Source: Leifsonia sp. PS1209 (GTDB taxonomy: Bacteria; Actinomycetota; Actinomycetes; Actinomycetales; Microbacteriaceae). From it: a stretch of 64,000 nt of DNA. The notes under the pieces were generated by a model. It was not told the origin of the DNA and searched no databases. It saw only the letters and a program-made list of their open reading frames with translations. A program made the translations under genes and the position numbers. Below are positions 1-8,067 of this stretch, in pieces. Location of the stretch: contig NZ_CP051154.1 of assembly GCF_012317045.1 (NCBI RefSeq), positions 3,410,001 through 3,474,000 of the forward strand, in the 5' to 3' direction. The first letter of the stretch is position 1; each line of letters opens with the position of its first letter.

Positions 1-550
1 GCGCGCGATCCTCGCCGTCGTGTCGGGCCGCGTAGCTGCGCATCAGCTGGTTGAGCGCCGCCTTGCTGGCGCGGTAGACCTCGAATCCGCCTGTGCGGTT
101 GTTGGCGACGCTCCCCTGTCCGGACGACATGACGGCGATGGTGCCGTCCGGCGCGACCAGGTCGTCGAGCGCCTCGACGGTGCGGATCACGCTGAGCACG
201 TTCGTGTACATCATCCGTTCGAACTCGTCGTCCAGGATGTCGGCGGCGATGGCGCTCCGGGGGACGAGCGCGATACCGGCGACGACGAACAGCAGATCGA
301 AGGTGCGCCCGGAGAGACGCCTGCTCAGCGCATCCACCTCGTCCCGTTTGGTGATGTCGACGTGCTCGATCTCGACCGCGCCGCCCGCCCGCTCGGCGAA
401 GGCGTGCAGGGGAGTCGGCGCGTCGCCGCGCACGGTTCCCACGACCCGGGAGCCGCGGGCGACGTACTCCTCGACGATCGCCTCCCCCAGCCCCCGGGAT
501 GCGCCGATCACGAGCACGGCCCTGTTCGGGCTGGTCGTGTGTGTGTCCAT
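1..550 (-). CDS. SDR family oxidoreductase (3' end cut by window edge)
   Basis: Short-chain dehydrogenase/reductase, probably NAD(P)-dependent; substrate unknown. The first 183 residues are visible and the C-terminus lies left of the window. A Rossmann glycine motif GASRGLG is at about residues 16-22, and the catalytic pair of a YxxxK motif (YRASK) is at Tyr159 and Lys163. The ATG lies just downstream of two copies of a dyad that also precede the divergent TetR gene at 624, so this enzyme is the likely target of that repressor. Such SDR-TetR pairs are common in actinobacteria and the inducer cannot be predicted. Confidence 0.85.
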   Translation of the reverse strand, partial: MDTHTTSPNRAVLVIGASRGLGEAIVEEYVARGSRVVGTVRGDAPTPLHAFAERAGGAVEIEHVDITKRDEVDALSRRLSGRTFDLLFVVAGIALVPRSAIAADILDDEFERMMYTNVLSVIRTVEALDDLVAPDGTIAVMSSGQGSVANNRTGGFEVYRASKAALNQLMRSYAARHDGEDRA

Positions 551-561
551 GTTCTTCTCAT

Positions 562-619
562 TTCACTCAACTGTTGTTGAGCGAAACAGTACCACTTCAC
601 TCAACCGTTGTAGAGTGAA
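562..619. promoter_or_regulatory. Two tandem operator-like dyads between SDR and TetR genes
   Basis: Two 24-bp imperfect palindromes lie at 562-585 and 596-619, 34 bp apart centre to centre. Each has arms TTCnCTCAAC and GTnGAGnGAA around a 4-bp centre. This is the layout expected for TetR dimers controlling a divergent pair. The second copy overlaps a TAGAGT hexamer at 611-616, a plausible -10 element for the tetR gene, so binding there would be autorepressive. Confidence 0.6.
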
Positions 620-623
620 TGCC

Positions 624-1163
624 GTGGATGAGTCGATGACGCGGGCAGAGCGACGGGCGGCGACCGCCGCTAAGATCCTCGATGCCGCACAGACCGAGTT
701 CGGCGAGCGCGGCGCCGACGGCGCCACCGTGCGCGGAATCGCGCAGCGCGCGGGCGTCGACCCGTCGCTCGTGCTGCAGCACTACGGCTCGAAGCAGGCG
801 CTGTTCGCCCTGGCGGTCCGGCCGGCGCCCGACCTGAGCGCCGAACAGGTGCCGCAACACCTGGCGGAGGTCCTGGATCTCCGGCTGCGCGAGCTGCCGC
901 CGCACACGAAGGCTCTCGTGCGCTCCATGCTCACCTCGCCGCAGGCGGCGACAGTGATGCGCGACTATCTGGAAGACCGGGTCGACAACCTGGCACGCAC
1001 GAGCGACCGCGACGACGCCCGCCTGCGCGCGGCCGTGCTGGTGTCGAGCATCCTCGGGATGACGATCGCCAGGCACTTCGTCGACCTCCCCGAGCTCGAC
1101 CTCGACAGCGACGACATCGCCGCGGTCGTCGAGCCGTGGTTCGGGATGCTGCTGGCGGACTGA
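624..1163 (+). CDS. TetR family transcriptional regulator
   Basis: DNA-binding repressor of about 179 residues. The N-terminal helix-turn-helix (about residues 12-58) reads GATVRGIAQRAGVDPSLVLQHYGSK with the usual Y/F-x-S-K end. The rest is an all-helical ligand domain with a TetR_C-like SPQAATVMRDYL stretch. I chose GTG at 624 because TAGAGT (611-616) lies 7 bases upstream, the spacing of a leaderless transcript; an in-frame ATG at 636 is the alternative. It likely controls itself and the SDR gene at 1-550 through the two dyads between them. Confidence 0.85.
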   Translation: MDESMTRAERRAATAAKILDAAQTEFGERGADGATVRGIAQRAGVDPSLVLQHYGSKQALFALAVRPAPDLSAEQVPQHLAEVLDLRLRELPPHTKALVRSMLTSPQAATVMRDYLEDRVDNLARTSDRDDARLRAAVLVSSILGMTIARHFVDLPELDLDSDDIAAVVEPWFGMLLAD

Positions 1164-1169
1164 CCGAAC

Positions 1170-1451
1170 TCACCCCCGCTCGTCGAGCTCCCGCCGGAGG
1201 GAAGCGTTCTCCGCCTCCAGGCCGATCACCCTCTCGATGCCGGCGAGGTTCAGGCCGTCGCCCTGGAGGTCGGCGATCCTGCGCATCCGCTCGATGTCGT
1301 CTCCGCTGTACCGCCGGGTCCCTCCGTCGGTTCGCGCCGGAGTGAGCAGGCCCTTGCGCTCGTACAGCCGGAGGGTCGCGGGCGGGAGTCCGAGCAGGTC
1401 GGAGGCGACGGCCATGCTGTAGACCGGGCGGCTTCCTGGCGGCTGATTCAT
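1170..1451 (-). CDS. MerR family regulator, HspR-like
   Basis: Small MerR-type DNA-binding protein of 93 residues. The winged helix is clear: YSMAVASDLLGLPPATLRLY, then ERKGLLTPARTDGGTRRYS, then a short helix ending NLAGIERVIGLEAENASLRREL. The pattern of a LxLYERKGLL motif followed by NLAGI and a leucine-rich tail matches HspR, the heat-shock repressor of actinobacterial dnaK and clpB operons. It faces hsp20 (1937) across a region with an inverted repeat, supporting a role in heat-shock control. The start at 1451 gives the normal N-terminus; longer in-frame extensions read into the promoter region. Confidence 0.8.
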   Translation of the reverse strand: MNQPPGSRPVYSMAVASDLLGLPPATLRLYERKGLLTPARTDGGTRRYSGDDIERMRRIADLQGDGLNLAGIERVIGLEAENASLRRELDERG

Positions 1452-1489
1452 CTTCGAATTGTGCGCGGAGCACTTGCGAACTGTCAACT

Positions 1490-1514
1490 GTTGATGTAGA
1501 AAATATGCATCAAC
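1490..1514. promoter_or_regulatory. Inverted repeat, candidate operator of the HspR-like regulator
   Basis: Perfect 7-bp arms GTTGATG (1490-1496) and CATCAAC (1508-1514) flank an AT-rich 11-bp centre. It sits between the merR gene and the small ORF/hsp20 genes. The classical HspR site (HAIR) is CTTGAGT-N7-ACTCAAG; this one has the same orientation but different arm sequence and spacing, so assignment to the MerR protein is by position only. Confidence 0.45.
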
Positions 1515-1602
1515 TGATCCACATCCTCTCTGGGTCGCGGAGTCGGGCCTCGGCATCCGGCTTCGCGGCGGCACGCGACGACAGGTATGGAGGTGATGAA
1601 CC

Positions 1603-1848
1603 GTGACAGTGGCGGACGTGGTCGAGCAGACGGTGGACGAGTTCGCGGAGATCCTCTGCTCCGATCAGGAGTGGGTGGATGCGGAGTTCGAGCAGATCGT
1701 CTCCGGCTTCTGGGATGCGCCGGCGACGACGGCCGACGCTCCTCGGTCGCGGGACGCGGCCGCGCATCCCGATCGGCGGACGACGTCGCATCCGCACGGC
1801 GGACCGCGAGCACCGGAGCCGCGCGCATCGATCCGGTCACCACCGTGA
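1603..1848 (+). CDS. Small hypothetical protein upstream of hsp20
   Basis: Predicted 81-residue protein starting with GTG, preceded by a strong ribosome site (GGAGGTGA at about 1590-1597). The first 40 residues are acidic and look structured (VVEQTVDEFAEILCSDQEW); the C-terminal half is Arg/Pro/Ser rich and probably disordered. No known domain is recognised. It lies in the same direction as hsp20 and 88 bases upstream, with a short hairpin (GGCCAGG/CCTGGCC, 1854-1870) between, so it may be co-transcribed under the HspR-like regulator. Confidence 0.5.
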   Translation: MTVADVVEQTVDEFAEILCSDQEWVDAEFEQIVSGFWDAPATTADAPRSRDAAAHPDRRTTSHPHGGPRAPEPRASIRSPP

Positions 1849-1936
1849 CACCGGGCCAGGACGCCTGGCCATGCCGACACCACGAACACAACCCGGCGGC
1901 ACCGTGCCGCCACACCGATGGAAGGAGAATCTCACC

Positions 1937-2374
1937 ATGTCGATGTCATTTGATCCTTTCAGCCAGCTGGACAGGATCGCGCAGAGCGTGTTCGACACCA
2001 GCAGGCAGCCGCGGCTGATGCCCGTCGACCTGTTCCGCGAGGGTGACCAGTACGTGCTCAACGCCGACCTCCCCGGCGTCGACCCCGGTTCGGTCGACGT
2101 GGACGTCGACGGTCACCTGCTGACGATCAGGGCGCAGCGCTCGGCCGCCAACCGGGAGAACTCGCGCTGGCTGGCCCAGGAGCGGCCGTTCGGCTCGTAC
2201 CTGCGGCAGTTCACCATCGGCGACGACGTCGATGCTGAGCGCATCAGCGCCAGCTACGACAACGGCGTGCTCAGCGTCGTCATCCCGGTCGTCGAGCGGG
2301 CCAAGCCGCGGAAGATCCGCGTCGACTCGGCCACCGACCACCAGAACGAGAACCAGAAGGCGGTCGTCGCCTAG
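1937..2374 (+). CDS. Hsp20/alpha-crystallin family small heat shock protein
   Basis: ATP-independent holdase chaperone of 145 residues that binds unfolding proteins in the cytoplasm. The alpha-crystallin domain spans about residues 28-130, with PVDLFREGDQYVLNADLPGV at its start and the conserved YDNGVLSVVIPV segment near its end, followed by an Asn/Gln-rich tail. The ATG follows a clear AAGGAGAA site. The gene ends just before a perfect hairpin terminator. Divergent placement next to an HspR-like repressor suggests heat induction. Confidence 0.93.
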   Translation: MSMSFDPFSQLDRIAQSVFDTSRQPRLMPVDLFREGDQYVLNADLPGVDPGSVDVDVDGHLLTIRAQRSAANRENSRWLAQERPFGSYLRQFTIGDDVDAERISASYDNGVLSVVIPVVERAKPRKIRVDSATDHQNENQKAVVA

Positions 2375-2383
2375 CAGTGCCGT

Positions 2384-2421
2384 CGGGGCGGGGTGGTTGC
2401 TTAAGCAACCACCCCGCCCCG
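2384..2421. terminator. Bidirectional hairpin terminator
   Basis: Perfect 19-bp inverted repeat (2384-2402 with 2403-2421) between convergent genes hsp20 and tetR. The stem runs from CGGGGCGGGG to GGTTGCTT with essentially no loop, so it can form in either transcript. Confidence 0.8.
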
Positions 2422-2426
2422 TCACG

Positions 2427-3089
2427 TCAGCACACCGCCTCGCCGATGCCCCGCAACACCGCGTCGACGGCGAAGTCGAGTTCCAGGCGTGCGTCGGAGA
2501 CGTCCTGCCCTGCGGCGGAAGCCAGCCGAGGGTAGCGTGCCGCGACGGCCTCCCCGAGCCACGACGGGGGCGTGCCGCCCCGCACTCCCCGTTCGAGAGA
2601 CGCATAGGTGCGCACCAGGCTGTCGAGCAGCAGCGCCACCCGCAACGCGTCCGCCTCGACGGCGCCCGCGACCGAGCCGACGAGCGCGTCGATCCAGGCA
2701 TATGCGCGCGGCTGCGTCGGCATCCGCCTCGGCGAGACGTCGCACAGCCAGGGATGGTCGGCGTAACGGTCCGCCAGCGCTGTCGTCCACCGCCGGCAGC
2801 ACTCGCGCCAGTCATCTCCGTCGATCGGCGGCGGATCTCCCACAGCAACATCCACCATCAGTTCGATCAGTTCGCCCTTGGAGTCGACGTAGCGATAGAC
2901 GGCGGTCGTCGCCATCCCCAGCCGCTCCGCCACTTTTCCGAGCGAGATCCCATCGAGTCCGGTCTCGTCAGCAAGTTCGACCGCCGCTGCCGCCAGCTGC
3001 GTCGGGCTCCAGCGTGCTTTCGGGCCTCGGGCGACCGGAACGTCGATACCCCAGAGTTGCCGGAGCGCGCGATCCTCTTGACTGTGCAT
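2427..3089 (-). CDS. TetR/AcrR family regulator
   Basis: Repressor of about 220 residues. The helix-turn-helix lies near residues 30-76 (DGISLGKVAERLGMATTAVY followed by RYVDSKGEL), after a short N-terminal extension, and the C-terminal region resembles the tetracycline-repressor-like ligand domain. The ATG at 3089 overlaps the left arm of an 11-bp inverted repeat shared with the divergent SDR gene; an upstream in-frame ATG at 3125 would place the start within the right arm and is less likely. The probable targets are itself and the SDR gene at 3144. Confidence 0.85.
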   Translation of the reverse strand: MHSQEDRALRQLWGIDVPVARGPKARWSPTQLAAAAVELADETGLDGISLGKVAERLGMATTAVYRYVDSKGELIELMVDVAVGDPPPIDGDDWRECCRRWTTALADRYADHPWLCDVSPRRMPTQPRAYAWIDALVGSVAGAVEADALRVALLLDSLVRTYASLERGVRGGTPPSWLGEAVAARYPRLASAAGQDVSDARLELDFAVDAVLRGIGEAVC

Positions 3090-3125
3090 GACGTTCACTG
3101 TAACGTCTGCATCTGTGAACGTCAT
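3088..3125. promoter_or_regulatory. Operator-like inverted repeat for the second TetR
   Basis: Perfect 11-bp arms ATGACGTTCAC (3088-3098) and GTGAACGTCAT (3115-3125) are separated by 16 bp. The repeat lies between the divergent tetR and SDR starts and overlaps the tetR start codon, as expected for autorepression and control of the neighbour. Confidence 0.65.
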
Positions 3126-3143
3126 TCACAGAAAGAGGCTCGC

Positions 3144-3959
3144 ATGACCACGATTCTGATCACCGGTGCATCGTCCGGCATCGGCGCGCGCACTGCAGCG
3201 CTCCTCGCGTCGGGCGGAGCGTCCGTCTTCGGGGCGGCGCGAAACACCCGCTCGATCGAGAGCATCCCCGGGGTCACTCCCGTCGCCCTCGACCTGACCG
3301 ACGCCGGATCCATCCACGCGGCCGTCGACACCGTGACGCGCGACGCCGGGACCATCGACGTGCTCGTCAATTGCGCCGGATATGGCGAGTTCGGGAGTGT
3401 CGAAGAGACAGCACTCTCCGACGCCCGCCGGCAGCTCGAGGTGAACGTCCTCGGAGCGGTCGGCCTCATCCAGGCCGTGCTGCCCGGAATGCGTGCGGCG
3501 CGCAGCGGCCGGATCGTCAACGTCTCCTCACTCGCCGGCGAGTTCGCCTCTCCACTCGGCGGCTGGTATCACGCGTCGAAGTTCGCCATCGAAGCGCTCT
3601 CCGACTCCCTCCGCGGTGAGGTCCGTCCATACGGGATCGATGTCGCCGTCGTGCAACCGAGCTACGTCGCCACAGACTGGCACGACCACGCGATGGAACG
3701 CCTGGAGGCCGCATCGGCCCGTGGCCCGTATGCGTCGATGGCCGCCGCGATGCGCGCATACTTCGCCAACCCACGGCTCGCCAGGCAGTTCTCGACCCCG
3801 GATGCGGTGGCAGCGCTCATCGCGAAGGCCGCCCTCGTCGACCGGCCGCGCACGCGCTATCGGATCGGACCTGGCTCGAACCTCGCTGTCGCTCTGGCGA
3901 CGATCCTTCCCGACCGCACCTTCGACGCGCTGACCCGTGCGCAGTTCGGGTATCGATGA
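3144..3959 (+). CDS. SDR family oxidoreductase
   Basis: Classical SDR enzyme of 271 residues, probably NADP-dependent. TGASSGIG is at residues 7-14, a variant VNCAG in place of NNAG follows, and the catalytic serine lies in NVSSLAG with Tyr142 and Lys146 in YHASK. The sequence resembles the oxidoreductases often annotated as ketoreductase or retinol-dehydrogenase-like, but the substrate is not predictable. It is divergent from a TetR repressor and followed 58 bases later by a small membrane protein gene in the same direction. Confidence 0.9.
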   Translation: MTTILITGASSGIGARTAALLASGGASVFGAARNTRSIESIPGVTPVALDLTDAGSIHAAVDTVTRDAGTIDVLVNCAGYGEFGSVEETALSDARRQLEVNVLGAVGLIQAVLPGMRAARSGRIVNVSSLAGEFASPLGGWYHASKFAIEALSDSLRGEVRPYGIDVAVVQPSYVATDWHDHAMERLEAASARGPYASMAAAMRAYFANPRLARQFSTPDAVAALIAKAALVDRPRTRYRIGPGSNLAVALATILPDRTFDALTRAQFGYR

Positions 3960-4017
3960 GCGTCCCCTCCAAGCGAGACCTCCGCCGACCGACCTCCGAA
4001 CAAGCAAAGGAACACCT

Positions 4018-4491
4018 GTGGACCTGATCGTTTCCATCACCGCTATCGTCGCCATACTCAGCGTCGCCGTGATCTATGGCGCCGACGTGCTGGCAGCTGT
4101 CGTTCTGCGGCCCGTCTACGCCGCCGTCGACGATCGCACTCTCGTTCAGGCCGTGGGCCGCGGGCACCACGTCGGCGATCGGAGACTCCCCGTGGTCGGG
4201 GTCACCGGAGTCGTCTTCACCGCGCTCACCACGGGGCTGGCGTTCATCGCGATGTCACCCGTCGCCGGTGCGCTCGCGGGCTGCGCGCTGCTGCTGCTTC
4301 TCGTTTGGCTGGGTCTCTTCGCCCGCGTCTCGAAGCCGATCAACGTCCGGCTCAGCGCCGCAGCCTTGGCCGACGAGGTGCCCATCGACGCCCGCCTCTT
4401 GCAGGACAAGTGGGAATCGATCATCACAGTGCGCGCCGTCATCCAGGGCGCCTCCGTGCTACTGCTGTGCCTGACGCTCGTGCTCATCTGA
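4018..4491 (+). CDS. DUF1772-like integral membrane protein
   Basis: Predicted 157-residue protein with four membrane helices (about residues 3-30, 60-80, 84-103 and 137-157). A basic segment with KPIN separates helices 3 and 4, and the last helix follows a KWESIITVRAV motif. This layout matches DUF1772, a family of small membrane proteins related to anthrone oxygenase. GTG at 4018 follows an AAAGGAA site. It may be co-transcribed with the SDR gene. The biochemical role is unknown. Confidence 0.7.
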   Translation: MDLIVSITAIVAILSVAVIYGADVLAAVVLRPVYAAVDDRTLVQAVGRGHHVGDRRLPVVGVTGVVFTALTTGLAFIAMSPVAGALAGCALLLLLVWLGLFARVSKPINVRLSAAALADEVPIDARLLQDKWESIITVRAVIQGASVLLLCLTLVLI

Positions 4492-4543
4492 CGGCGGGTG
4501 CAGGGACTAGCCCCCTGGCGTCGCGCGCGTACGATGACCCGAC

Positions 4544-5059
4544 ATGAACACAACCGGATGGATCATCCTGATCGTCGTCGTGGTGGTGGTGATCGCGATC
4601 ATCGTCGTGATCGCCTCGACAGCGGGACGGCGACGGAAGCAGGAACTCGACCGGCACCGGGCGGAGGAGCTCCGGGTCGCCGCGCGCGACGACGACCTCG
4701 CCGCGCGCGAACGGGAGGCCAAGGCGTCCCAGGCCGAGGCGGACGCGAAGCAGGCGGAGGTCGAAGCCGAACGGCGACGCCGCGACGCCGAGACGCACGC
4801 CGCCGAGGCGCGCGACGCCCGCGCATCGGTCGACGAGAAGCTGACGAAGGCCGACGCGGTCGACCCCGACGTGCGCACGGATAAGAACGGTGCGAGGACC
4901 GTGGAGGCCGACCGGACCGTGGAGGCCGACCGGACAACGGCAGCCGACCGGGCCGTCGACGACGACCGCCGCGAGCCGCGCCACAGCGAGCCGCGGATGG
5001 ACATGGGCGGCAGCGACGGCACGACGAGCACACCGCCGCCCCCGCCGCCGGCGCGCTGA
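4544..5059 (+). CDS. Single-pass membrane protein with coiled coil
   Basis: Predicted 171-residue protein. A very hydrophobic helix at about residues 5-25 is followed by RRRK, so the body should face the cytoplasm. Residues 30-100 are a highly charged Glu/Ala/Arg coiled coil, then comes a duplicated short unit (TVEADR twice), then a Pro-rich tail ending in PPPPPP. No enzyme motif is visible. A TACGAT hexamer (4530-4535) lies 8 bases upstream of the ATG with no ribosome site, suggesting a leaderless or nearly leaderless transcript. A scaffold role is only a guess. Confidence 0.7.
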   Translation: MNTTGWIILIVVVVVVIAIIVVIASTAGRRRKQELDRHRAEELRVAARDDDLAAREREAKASQAEADAKQAEVEAERRRRDAETHAAEARDARASVDEKLTKADAVDPDVRTDKNGARTVEADRTVEADRTTAADRAVDDDRREPRHSEPRMDMGGSDGTTSTPPPPPPAR

Positions 5060-5069
5060 CCGGCGAACG

Positions 5070-7679
5070 TCAGCGCGACGCTTCGAGCACGGTCGCCGCT
5101 CTGTCGATCAACCCGTACTGCGTCGCCTTCGCAATGGCGTCGCGGCGATTGGCCACGCCCAGCTTGCGATAGATGTGCGCCATGTGGGTCTTCACGGTGT
5201 TCACCGAGATGACGAACCTCGCCGCCAGCTCGGTGTTGGTCAGCCGGGTGGGCAGCAGGGCGATCAGCTCCAGCTCGCGACCGGTGAACGCTCCGGCCGG
5301 TTCGAGCTCGCCGGACGCATCCGGATGGTCGCCGGCGGCAGCGAGCACGGCGAGGCAGGTGGGGTGGAACAGCCCGTCGGCCAGGTGCTCCACGCGCCGG
5401 ACGACCACCGTGCCTGCCTGGAGGAAGACCCGGACGAGCCCGTGCCTGTCCGCGATGTCCATCGCCTCAGACAGCAGGCCGTCGGCCCTGTCGTCCAGCC
5501 CGACAGCCGCCGAGCACCACGACTCGAGGATGAGCGCCCTGGCCTTGCCGAGCGGTTCGGCAGCATCCGGCAGGTCGGAGAGATGCCGTACGAACTCCCT
5601 GGCCGCATCCGGATGCCCGAGTGCGAGCTCAGCCGCCGCCTCCTCGAACACCACGGACGTGGTGGTCACGCGGGAGCGGTCCGAGAGTCTCCTCGCGCTG
5701 TCCGGCGCCCCGCTCAGCCGGAGCGACCTGCTCTGCCTGGCGAGGAGGCGGTCGGCGACGACCGGCGGCGACGGACCCGTCGGCGGCCCGGGGAGCCTGT
5801 CGTTCTCCGCCAGGTCGACCACGTCGCAGATCGCCGCGTATGCGACCCAGGAGAGCTGGCGGCGACCGGTCGCCGCGATGCGGGCGAGCCCCTCGCGGTA
5901 TTCGGCCCTCGCACGGCCGGGCTCCACACGCTCGATCGCGGTCAGCGCCAGTGCGAGGTGCGCCTCCGCCGTGCTCGGATGCCGCCAGTTGTTCGTCTCG
6001 CGGGCGAGGGCGAGAGCGTCCTCTGCGTAGCGGTCGGCGATGCCGGTGCGACCGCACCACGCACTCAGCAGGGCGAGCGAGCCGAGCACCGCGATGCGCC
6101 AGACGGAGTGCCCTGCGCCGTCCGTCGCGAGAGCCGCGGTGAGCCAGTGGCGGGCCTGGGCGAAGTTCCCGACGAGAAAGTGGGCGCGGCCGAGCGAGAG
6201 CATGGCGATCGTGGTCATGGCGTCGACGCCGGGAAGCCTGCTCGGCCTCTGCGCGTCCCCGATCCGCTCGATGGATGCCAGGGCCTGCTCCGCGCAGGCG
6301 ATGGCCACCTCCGGCCGGTGCCCCCAGTGCACCAGCGCGGAGAGGAAGGTCTGTGCGCACGCCCGCTCGAACAGCGTGCTCTCCGGCCGGTCGGCGATGG
6401 CGCGCAGGCGGTTCTCCGCCAGACCGGCGTCACCGCTCATCCCGGTGAGGATGCCCAGCAGCAGTTGCACATCCACCCGCTCGGCGAGCACGTCGGCGGG
6501 CAGCGCACCCAGCCAGCGCGCGAGGGAGCCGACGTCCGCCGCCTCGATCGCCTCGACCGCCGAGTCGAGGATGACGTCGATCGCGCTCTCCCAGTCGTGC
6601 GCCCTGAGCAGGTACTCGACCGCGATGCCCTCGTCGCCGTGGGCACGGTGCCACGCGGCGGCGCCCTCCAGGATCCGGGCCTCCGTGCCCGGCGCCTCCG
6701 ACCGCATCCGGTAGCGGAGCAGGTCGCGGAACAGCTGGTGGAACCGGAACCACTCGCGGGAGTCGCGCAGCGGCACGAGGAAGAGGGACTGGCGTTCGAG
6801 CCTGCCCATGAGGTCGGAGCTGCGCTCGCCCAGGCCGAGGTCGGAGAGCAGTTCGGCGCTGAAATAGTCGAGAGCGCACAGCTCGAACAGCGTCTCGCGG
6901 TCGCCGGGAGGGAGCGCGCCGAGCACCTCTCCCGTGAGGTAGTCGGCGACGAGCCGGTCCGAGCCGCCGAACTCGGCGATGAACTGGGTGGAGTCCCGGC
7001 GGAGCCGCAGGGTCATCGCGGCCATCTGGATGCCGGCCACCCACCCCTCCGTCCTGTCCAGCAGGGTCGCGACGCTCGCTCTGTCGAGTTCGCGCCCGGT
7101 GATCGCGGCCACCAGCTGCGCGGACTCGTCGTACGACATCGCGAACGCGGCCTGCCGCAGCTCGGGGACCTCGTAGCGCAGCCGAACGCCCGTCCACGCC
7201 ACGGGAGAGTCGGAGCGGCTGGTGATCAGCAGGTGGATGTTGGGCGGCAGCAGCGCGACCGCCTCGCCCAGCTCGGCCAGCAGCGCCGGCTCGCTCAGGT
7301 GGTGCAGGTCTTCGAGGACGATCACGATCTGCGCCGTCGCGCTGAGCTTCGGGACGAGCGCCGTGACGAACGCGCGGCCGAACGGGGTCCCGGCACCCAG
7401 GACGATGGAGGCGATGTCGCCGCACGCCGGGCTGCTCTCGACCAGCGCGTCGATGAGGTGAGCGCCGAAGACGGTGGCGTCCCCGTCGGCCCCGACCACA
7501 TCCATCCAGGCGAAACAGACCTCGGGATGCGACTCGACCCACTGACTCACCAGCACCGACTTGCCCGAGCCGGCCTGGGCGACCAGCAGAGTCAGCGGGT
7601 GTTCGAGGGCGACATCGAGTTCATGCAGCAGCTGCGGTCTGTCCACAGCGTATGTCGGTACGTATCGGCCTGCGAGCAT
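5070..7679 (-). CDS. LuxR family regulator, MalT-type (LAL/STAND)
   Basis: Large ATP-binding transcription activator of 869 residues. A Walker A motif AQAGSGKS lies near residues 34-41 and an ATPase core follows (VIVLEDLHHL as Walker B). The middle is a long helical TPR-like region, and a LuxR helix-turn-helix (LTNTELAARF, then SVNTVKTHMAHIYRKLGV) occupies the last 65 residues. MalT-like proteins oligomerise with ATP and an inducer. A strong AGGAGG site precedes the ATG. It faces small stress/membrane operons at 7836 and 8694, each with a GC-rich dyad about 70-95 bases upstream of the start, so these are candidate targets. Confidence 0.9.
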   Translation of the reverse strand: MLAGRYVPTYAVDRPQLLHELDVALEHPLTLLVAQAGSGKSVLVSQWVESHPEVCFAWMDVVGADGDATVFGAHLIDALVESSPACGDIASIVLGAGTPFGRAFVTALVPKLSATAQIVIVLEDLHHLSEPALLAELGEAVALLPPNIHLLITSRSDSPVAWTGVRLRYEVPELRQAAFAMSYDESAQLVAAITGRELDRASVATLLDRTEGWVAGIQMAAMTLRLRRDSTQFIAEFGGSDRLVADYLTGEVLGALPPGDRETLFELCALDYFSAELLSDLGLGERSSDLMGRLERQSLFLVPLRDSREWFRFHQLFRDLLRYRMRSEAPGTEARILEGAAAWHRAHGDEGIAVEYLLRAHDWESAIDVILDSAVEAIEAADVGSLARWLGALPADVLAERVDVQLLLGILTGMSGDAGLAENRLRAIADRPESTLFERACAQTFLSALVHWGHRPEVAIACAEQALASIERIGDAQRPSRLPGVDAMTTIAMLSLGRAHFLVGNFAQARHWLTAALATDGAGHSVWRIAVLGSLALLSAWCGRTGIADRYAEDALALARETNNWRHPSTAEAHLALALTAIERVEPGRARAEYREGLARIAATGRRQLSWVAYAAICDVVDLAENDRLPGPPTGPSPPVVADRLLARQSRSLRLSGAPDSARRLSDRSRVTTTSVVFEEAAAELALGHPDAAREFVRHLSDLPDAAEPLGKARALILESWCSAAVGLDDRADGLLSEAMDIADRHGLVRVFLQAGTVVVRRVEHLADGLFHPTCLAVLAAAGDHPDASGELEPAGAFTGRELELIALLPTRLTNTELAARFVISVNTVKTHMAHIYRKLGVANRRDAIAKATQYGLIDRAATVLEASR

Positions 7680-7741
7680 GTCGCCGCCCTCCTGGGGATC
7701 CTCTCAGTGTGGCACGCGGCGCTGCTCCCGGCCAGCGCAGG

Positions 7742-7762
7742 CATCACCCTCCGAGGATGATG
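7742..7762. promoter_or_regulatory. GC-rich dyad, copy 1, candidate LuxR-regulator site
   Basis: The dyad CATCACCCTCC/GAGGATGATG lies 74-94 bases upstream of the gene at 7836. It aligns at 15 of 20 positions with the dyad at 8607-8624, giving a shared pattern TCAnCCnCCGnGGnTGATG. It is close to the start of the divergent luxR gene, so it could serve both directions. Confidence 0.45.
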
Positions 7763-7835
7763 ACGCGAACGCCGGACGCGCGGACCATGAGGGGGACGTG
7801 ACGATTCCGGCCGACGCCCGTTGGGAGGGTCAGCG

Positions 7836-8048
7836 GTGCACACCGAGGTTTTCGAGATCGTGGTGAAAGGCACACTGAGCCTTCCGCTGATCGAAGCGCT
7901 GGAAGGATTCACGGTCACCCGTGTCGAGGACGGCAACACGTACCTGCTCGGGGAGGTCCCCGACCAGGCACGGCTCCAGGGCGTGCTCGCGATGCTGGCC
8001 GACCTGACGGTGGAACTGATCTCGGTGAACAGGGTGGACCAGGGGTGA
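7836..8048 (+). CDS. Small hypothetical protein
   Basis: Predicted 70-residue protein with alternating beta and helix segments (EVFEIVVKGTLS, LPLIEALEGFTVTRV, LGEVPDQARLQGVLAMLADL, VELISVNRV). It looks like one small alpha/beta, ACT-like or ferredoxin-like fold; this is a structural guess. GTG at 7836 follows a GGGAGGG site. The DUF1269-like gene starts 19 bases after its stop, so the two probably form an operon under the upstream dyad. Confidence 0.7.
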   Translation: MHTEVFEIVVKGTLSLPLIEALEGFTVTRVEDGNTYLLGEVPDQARLQGVLAMLADLTVELISVNRVDQG

Positions 8049-8067
8049 GAAGAAGAGGAGCGTTGTG

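Noticed and set aside
2384..2421. Perfect 19-bp inverted repeat as a possible mobile-element end
   Set aside because: No transposase is nearby and it sits exactly between convergent genes, so a terminator explains it.
4890..7760. 956-residue plus-strand open frame
   Set aside because: It is antisense to the LuxR regulator gene. Its product is an Arg/Gly/His/Gln-rich sequence without domains, the usual shadow frame of high-GC coding DNA.
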